Shown here one piece after another: positions 60,089 through 64,000 of a stretch of DNA of 64,000 nucleotides. The number at the start of each line of letters is the position of its first letter. Positions within the stretch are counted from its first letter, which is position 1. The position numbers and the translations under genes are program-made. The notes under the pieces are model-generated. The model saw only the letters and a list, made by a program, of their open reading frames with translations. It made no database searches and was not told where the DNA came from. Source of the DNA: JANQOH01 sp965200095 (GTDB taxonomy: Bacteria; Pseudomonadota; Alphaproteobacteria; UBA7887). The stretch lies in contig OZ241350.1 of assembly GCA_965200095.1 (NCBI GenBank), forward strand, positions 434,001 through 498,000. The letters run 5' to 3'.

Positions 60089-61005
60089 GAATTACCCGAA
60101 AGGTGCGCGACATCCTGCGCAAATACGAAAGCGATTGCCCCGGAACGAAAGCCAGTCTCGCGCGCATCCTCATGCACGGCCGGCTCGGCGGCGTCGGGCG
60201 GCTCGTCATCCTGCCCGTCGACCAGGGCTTCGAGCACGGGCCGGCGCGCAGTTTCGCCGCCAACCCCGACGCCTACGACCCCCATTATCACTTCCAGCTG
60301 GCGGTCGATGCGGGTCTCAGCGCCTACGCCGCGCCGCTGGGGATGCTCGAGGCCGGCGCCGACAGTTTCGCCGGCGCCGTGCCGACCATCCTCAAACTCA
60401 ACAACGCGAACAGCCATTCCACCGTCAAGGACCAGGCGGTCACCGCCTCGGTGTCGGACGCCCTGAGGCTCGGCTGCGCCGCCGTCGGCTTCACCGTTTA
60501 TCCCGGCGCCGGGGACCAGTACGAGATGATCGAAGAGTTCCGCGAACTCGCCGAAGAGGCGAAATCGGTAGGGCTCGCGGTGGTCGTCTGGTCGTATCCC
60601 CGCGGCGGCGAACTGTCGAAAGCCGGAGAAACCGCCGTCGACGTGTGCGCCTATGCGGCGCAGATCGCCGCCCTGGTCGGCGCGCACATCATCAAGGTCA
60701 AGCCGCCGACCGCTCATATCGAGCAGGACGAGGCCCGCAAGGTCTACGAGGAGCGACGGATCGATGTCTCCACCCTTGCGGCGCGGGTGGCGCACGTCAT
60801 CGAGTCGGCGTTCGCCGGGCGGCGGCTGGTGGTGTTTTCCGGCGGCGCGGCGAAAGGAAAGGACGGGCTGCTCGGGGAAATCCGCCAGATCCGCGACGGC
60901 GGCGGCGCCGGCTCGATTATCGGCCGCAACACCTTTCAGCGCCCGCGCGACGAGGCGCTGGCGATGCTCGACGCCATCGTCCGCATATACCGGGGCAAGG
61001 CGTGA
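60085..61005 (+). CDS. fba: Class I fructose-bisphosphate aldolase (DhnA type)
   Basis: The 306-residue protein belongs to the archaeal-type class I aldolases. It has LPVDQGFEHGPA near residue 44, VGFTVYPGAGDQYEM, VVVWSYPRGG, HIIKVKPPTA with the Schiff-base Lys, and VFSGGAAKG plus GSIIGRNTFQRP for phosphate binding. It splits or forms fructose 1,6-bisphosphate without a metal. ATG 60085 overlaps the previous stop and GAGGGAG precedes it. The thiE start overlaps its stop. Confidence 0.95.
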   Translation: MRITRKVRDILRKYESDCPGTKASLARILMHGRLGGVGRLVILPVDQGFEHGPARSFAANPDAYDPHYHFQLAVDAGLSAYAAPLGMLEAGADSFAGAVPTILKLNNANSHSTVKDQAVTASVSDALRLGCAAVGFTVYPGAGDQYEMIEEFRELAEEAKSVGLAVVVWSYPRGGELSKAGETAVDVCAYAAQIAALVGAHIIKVKPPTAHIEQDEARKVYEERRIDVSTLAARVAHVIESAFAGRRLVVFSGGAAKGKDGLLGEIRQIRDGGGAGSIIGRNTFQRPRDEALAMLDAIVRIYRGKA

Positions 61006-61646
61006 ATGCGGGCGAGGGCTGCCGGCTCTATCTGCTGACTCCCAGCGCGCCCCCGGTCGAAACCGCGGCGTTCGCCGACCGGCTGGCGGCGGCGCTCGAC
61101 GCCGGCGATGTCGCCTGCGTCCAGCTGCGCTGGAAGGAGGCCGACGATGACGCGGTGCGGCGCGCCGCCGACCGGCTGATGCCCGTCTGCCATGCTCGCG
61201 ACGCGGCGTTCCTCGTCAACGATCGCCCGGCGCTGGCCGCTGCCGCCGGCGCCGACGGAGTCCATATCGGCGCCGATGACGGCGGCTATGCGGCCGCGCG
61301 CGCCGCCGTCGGCCCCGACGCCATCGTCGGCGTGAGTTGCTACGACTCGCGGGATCGCGGCCTCGACGCGGCCGGGGCCGGCGCCGACTATGCGGCTTTC
61401 GGCGCGTTCTTTCCGACCGCGACCAAACGCCCCCGCGCGCGCGCCGGGGTCGATATCCTGCGCTGGTGGCGGGACGCGGTCACGACGCCCTGCGTCGCCA
61501 TCGGCGGGGTGACGCCGGAGAATTGCGGGCCCCTGGTCGCCGCCGGCGCCGATTTTATCGCCGTCGTCGGCGCGGTGTGGAGCCGCCCGGACGGCCCCGC
61601 AGCGGCGGTGCGCGCCTTCGACCGCGCCATCGGGGAGAACCGCTGA
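61002..61646 (+). CDS. thiE: Thiamine phosphate synthase
   Basis: The 214-residue TIM-barrel protein has the ThiE blocks CVQLRWKEADD, FLVNDRPALAAAAGADGVHIGADD, DYAAFGAFFPTATKRP and CVAIGGVTPENC. It couples the thiazole and pyrimidine phosphates into thiamine phosphate. Its place at the end of an operon that starts with a thiamine diphosphate enzyme (transketolase) is sensible. GTG 61002 overlaps the fba stop. I found no TPP riboswitch in front of the operon or the gene. Confidence 0.92.
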   Translation: MNAGEGCRLYLLTPSAPPVETAAFADRLAAALDAGDVACVQLRWKEADDDAVRRAADRLMPVCHARDAAFLVNDRPALAAAAGADGVHIGADDGGYAAARAAVGPDAIVGVSCYDSRDRGLDAAGAGADYAAFGAFFPTATKRPRARAGVDILRWWRDAVTTPCVAIGGVTPENCGPLVAAGADFIAVVGAVWSRPDGPAAAVRAFDRAIGENR

Positions 61647-61678
61647 CAGCCGCTCCGCTGTCGGCCGCGATTCCGGCC

Positions 61679-61691
61679 GAAACCTCTGCAT
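61679..61691 (+). repeat. Short repeat GAAACCTCTGCAT, copy 3
   Basis: One mismatch from the 13-base word at 117-129 and 13288-13300. It lies in the gap between thiE and the AlbA_2 gene, with no associated transposase. Confidence 0.4.
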
Positions 61692-61792
61692 AACCCGTTT
61701 CTCTTGCGGCAGCATCGAGTTCGTCCGCCCTTGCGACGTTCGTCCGCGATGTCGCCGGCGGGCGTCGGTTCTCCGTCGCCGCTCCCCGCCGG

Positions 61793-63547
61793 TCATTGCC
61801 TTTTCCCTTCGGAATACGGGCGGTGTTCCACCAGCGCCGACCGGCCCTCGATGGCCACGATGCGCCCCCGCAACTCGTTTCCGTCGGCGTCGGTCAGGCG
61901 CAGATCTTCGCCGAAGACGAACGGGACGGGTTGGAGCCGGCCCCGGTCGATGGCGACGTTGGAGGCGTAGAGATATGTCCGGTCGAGGGTGTCGCGAACG
62001 GGATTGAGCCTGCCCCGGAGCCCGGGAAGATGACCGGTTGCCTCGGGAAAGACGACGGCTCCGCCCCCCGGCAGACCGCGCAACGCGACCGCGAGCCCGC
62101 CCCGGCCCGGTATCCACTCCCGCTCCACATGCGCTGCGTGGCCGGGAGCGGCCGCGAACACCGTCATCGGGAGGGCGGTCGTATACAGGTCGACAGCCGC
62201 CTCGCCGTTTTCGTCCGTCGTCGCGCGCTTCCATGTCTTGTTCGGAAACAGGACCAGCAAATCGACGCCGGACAACGGGCGGCCGTCGGACCGGACGGCG
62301 ACGACGGCGCGCGCAGGGTTCGGCTCCTGCGGCGCAGCGGGAATGACGAGACGAACCTCCGAGCCTTCGATTACGCTGTATTCGGGCGCTCTGCCGCAGA
62401 GCTCCCGGGTTTCGCGCAGAATGATCGGCACGCCGTCCCCGCGGCGCTCCATGAAATACCGCCTGTCCCCGGAGCCGCCAACGCCGCTCACCGACATTCG
62501 TCCGAGCATGGACGCCAGTGTCTGGTTGCGGGTGGACTGCCGCACTTCCATGCCGTCCACCGTCAGGTTGTTCGGCAGTGCGCCCGGCGACTGGATCTCC
62601 AGACGGTCCTCGAACATGGAAAGGCGAATCCGGGCGCCCCTCATCGAATAATCGCGATGCGCCACGGCGTTGACCACGGCTTCGAACAACGCCTTGTCGC
62701 TGTATTGCGGCATGTCCACGCGCGCCGGCTCCTTGCGCGCCGAGACCCGCATATTGCGAACCGCGAAAGCCACCGCGTCGGCGATCTGCCGGTTCAGCGG
62801 GCCGGTAATCTCCTGCGCGTCGACCTGGCCGGAGGCGCGATCCCTTCCCCTGTACCGGGTCGCGGCGATGCTTGCGTTATGCAGCCATTGTTCGGGATCC
62901 CGTGTACACAGCAACAGGCCGGTCACGGTCGCGCGCACGACGCCGTTTTCGTCGGGCGCCAGAAGCGCGAGCTTCTCGAGCGCCGCCTCGGGGTTCGCTG
63001 CGCCCTCGGCGCTCAACAGCGGTTTCCAGAGCGCTTCGTCCAGCGTTCCGAACCCCGTACCCGCCATGGTCTGCTCGTCGAACCAGCGATAGCGGGCTTG
63101 ACCCCGTCGCTGTGCCAGGCGCGCCCGTTCGTCGGGGTTCATCGGACGCTTCGACGCGCCCACCCGGACGTAGCTTCCGCCCGGGCTGTCATGCTGCGAA
63201 TCGCTCCCGGGGACTTCAAGAAGCAGGATTCGCTCGCCGCCGGGGAGCTCCTCGCGCCGGCTGCGAACGCGCACCGGCGGCTTTATGGAGTCGGTGCAGA
63301 TCTCCGTCAGAAGGGAATCCAGTGCATCGACCTGTTCGCGGGACATGCCTTGCGGCGTTCCGTCGTCGGCGACGCCGCAGAGCACGAAGCCGCCATCCGT
63401 ATTGGCGAACGCCGCGATCTCGTCCGCCCAATCGTCCCGCTTCGGGCTCTTCGGCCGGTTACCCGCGAACTCGACCCGTTTGAACTCCCAACGGCTGTCC
63501 TCGCCCAACCGCAGCCGTCGCTCAATGTCCGGGACATCGTAGCTCAT
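61793..63547 (-). CDS. Schlafen-type AlbA_2/GHKL ATPase with a C-terminal beta domain
   Basis: The 584-residue protein has an N-terminal AlbA_2 (Schlafen-like) domain (residues 5-150): SRWEFKRVEF with the Glu/Lys nucleic-acid core, then EIAAFANTDGGFVLCGVADDG. A GHKL-type ATP-binding region follows (residues about 200-395): ALFEAVVNAVAHRDYS and LEIQSPGALPNNLT. This is the usual layout of transcriptional regulators or defence ATPases of the COG2865 type. The last 170 residues are unusual: SGVDLLVLFPNKTWKRATTD and GEAAVDLY resemble a carboxypeptidase-regulatory-like beta sandwich. No partner gene is adjacent. Confidence 0.85.
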   Translation of the reverse strand: MSYDVPDIERRLRLGEDSRWEFKRVEFAGNRPKSPKRDDWADEIAAFANTDGGFVLCGVADDGTPQGMSREQVDALDSLLTEICTDSIKPPVRVRSRREELPGGERILLLEVPGSDSQHDSPGGSYVRVGASKRPMNPDERARLAQRRGQARYRWFDEQTMAGTGFGTLDEALWKPLLSAEGAANPEAALEKLALLAPDENGVVRATVTGLLLCTRDPEQWLHNASIAATRYRGRDRASGQVDAQEITGPLNRQIADAVAFAVRNMRVSARKEPARVDMPQYSDKALFEAVVNAVAHRDYSMRGARIRLSMFEDRLEIQSPGALPNNLTVDGMEVRQSTRNQTLASMLGRMSVSGVGGSGDRRYFMERRGDGVPIILRETRELCGRAPEYSVIEGSEVRLVIPAAPQEPNPARAVVAVRSDGRPLSGVDLLVLFPNKTWKRATTDENGEAAVDLYTTALPMTVFAAAPGHAAHVEREWIPGRGGLAVALRGLPGGGAVVFPEATGHLPGLRGRLNPVRDTLDRTYLYASNVAIDRGRLQPVPFVFGEDLRLTDADGNELRGRIVAIEGRSALVEHRPYSEGKRQ

Positions 63548-63870
63548 CGTCCGTCCCCGAACCGCATCCCCGATTTTCAGCCAACAGCGCGGGCGCAGCG
63601 CACCCTATCGCAGTCCTTTCCCCCGTCAAGAGAGTGTCCCGCCTGCGAGCGCGTGAAAAAAACCGATCGGGCTTTCCCGGGAGCGAACCTGTGGATACAG
63701 CGGCGCGTTGTCTCGAAACGGCGTTCGCCGTTCGTGGTAGCGGCGGATTTCTTCGCACGCTCCCGTGTCCGAATCCCGTCGCGGGCGGTGTTGACACGCC
63801 GCGGCGGTTCCGCCGCAATGGCCGCGAAACGGCGCGGGGGCGTCCGCGGCGGCGTCCCCGGGGAGCGTTC
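63548..63870. other. Gene-free stretch with a fragment of the palindromic element
   Basis: These 323 bases separate two diverging genes. GGATTTCTTCGCACGCTC at 63745-63762 equals the outer word of the palindromic elements at 184 and 26199, so a decayed third copy may lie here. TTGACA at 63791-63796 is a perfect -35 word, but no good -10 follows at 16-18 bases. No coding frame is supported. Confidence 0.5.
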
Positions 63871-64000
63871 ATGGACGATCCGGCGAAGGCGGACCCGCTG
63901 TCGCGCGCGCGCTGTCTGGGGGCGGCGGCGGAGGCCGCGGCCGACGAGATCGAACGCCGCCGGCGCCTCGTCCCGGACGTTCTCGACGCAATGCACCGCT
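63871..64000 (+). CDS. Acyl-CoA dehydrogenase-like protein, N-terminal part (partial)
   Basis: The frame starts at ATG 63871 behind GGGGAG and runs off the window. The 43 visible residues (RARCLGAAAEAAADEIERRRRLVPDVLDAM) match the first helix of the acyl-CoA dehydrogenase/flavin monooxygenase superfamily (...LAPLIAAAADEIERERRLPEPLVEAL). The assignment rests on this short helix and is tentative. Confidence 0.55.
   Translation, partial: MDDPAKADPLSRARCLGAAAEAAADEIERRRRLVPDVLDAMHR

Noticed and set aside
55146..61001. A TPP riboswitch for tkt or thiE
   Set aside because: I looked for the CTGAGA and ACC(T)GA helices in front of tkt and thiE and did not find a consistent pair. thiE has no leader because it overlaps fba.
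55405..61646. A Calvin cycle (cbb) operon
   Set aside because: tkt, gap, pgk and fba fit, but no RubisCO, phosphoribulokinase or CbbR gene is present in the window. Gluconeogenesis or pentose phosphate use explains the set.

Overview
The window is GC-rich bacterial DNA, almost certainly from an alphaproteobacterium, perhaps of a Rhodospirillales-like lineage. The lineage call is inferred from gene content: a glnB-glnA pair behind a sigma-54 promoter, hup followed directly by tRNA-Val, HspQ, CcmI, an IalB-type secreted protein and a class I aldolase/ThiE tail on a transketolase operon. Species cannot be read from the sequence. Genes are packed tightly, and many neighbours share stop/start bases (ATGA or GTGA).

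Layout. 0-3 kb: HemJ tail, a palindromic repeat element, an Smr protein, then a gene graveyard (truncated AraC regulator, frameshifted phage-like kinase/ADP-ribosyltransferase remnant, xanthine dehydrogenase tail). 3-12 kb: SDR, tRNA-His, glnBA, RhaD-type aldolase/dehydrogenase, a PurB-DUF924 fusion, tRNA-Val, hup, pdxH, a cation efflux protein. 12-20 kb: rpmG, TusA-like, hspQ, GST, SDR, an apparently solitary DNA methyltransferase, CtBP-like dehydrogenase, DUF1640 protein, IlvD/Edd dehydratase and a decayed ISAs1-type transposase. 20-26 kb: htpG coupled to a TIGR04255-like gene, an unknown gene and a PIN toxin; then a periplasmic operon (Cys-rich protein, two Sel1-like proteins, c-type cytochrome). 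26-36 kb: second copy of the palindromic element, PQQ-dependent dehydrogenase, FrdA/FrdB-like pair, aromatic amino acid decarboxylase, atypical SDR, NosR-like protein. 36-42 kb: type III restriction-modification system with a VapC-like toxin coupled to its res gene, and RadC. 42-47 kb: five-gene catabolic operon for a sugar or sugar acid. 47.3-47.7 kb: a small protein with a nitrile-hydratase-like leader (NHLP-type RiPP precursor architecture) behind a near-consensus promoter and a palindromic operator. 47.7-54.7 kb: cytochrome c maturation genes ccmBCDEF-dsbE-ccmHI without ccmA and interrupted by an oppositely oriented ialB-like gene. 54.8-61.6 kb: a second ISAs1 remnant, then tkt-gap-pgk-orf-fba-thiE. 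61.8-64 kb: a Schlafen-type AlbA_2/GHKL ATPase with a C-terminal extension, and the start of an acyl-CoA dehydrogenase-like gene.

How it works together. The core genes cover nitrogen assimilation, purine and PLP metabolism, central carbon metabolism and periplasmic cytochrome/quinoprotein redox chemistry. The accessory genes include lower-GC defence and toxin loci between 15 and 41 kb. The most unusual items are the orphan NHLP-leader gene, the TIGR04255-orf-PIN operon, the VapC fused by overlap to a type III res gene, the PurB-DUF924 fusion and the AlbA_2 protein with a secretion-type beta domain. All calls come from reading the sequence alone; none has been tested by a database search.
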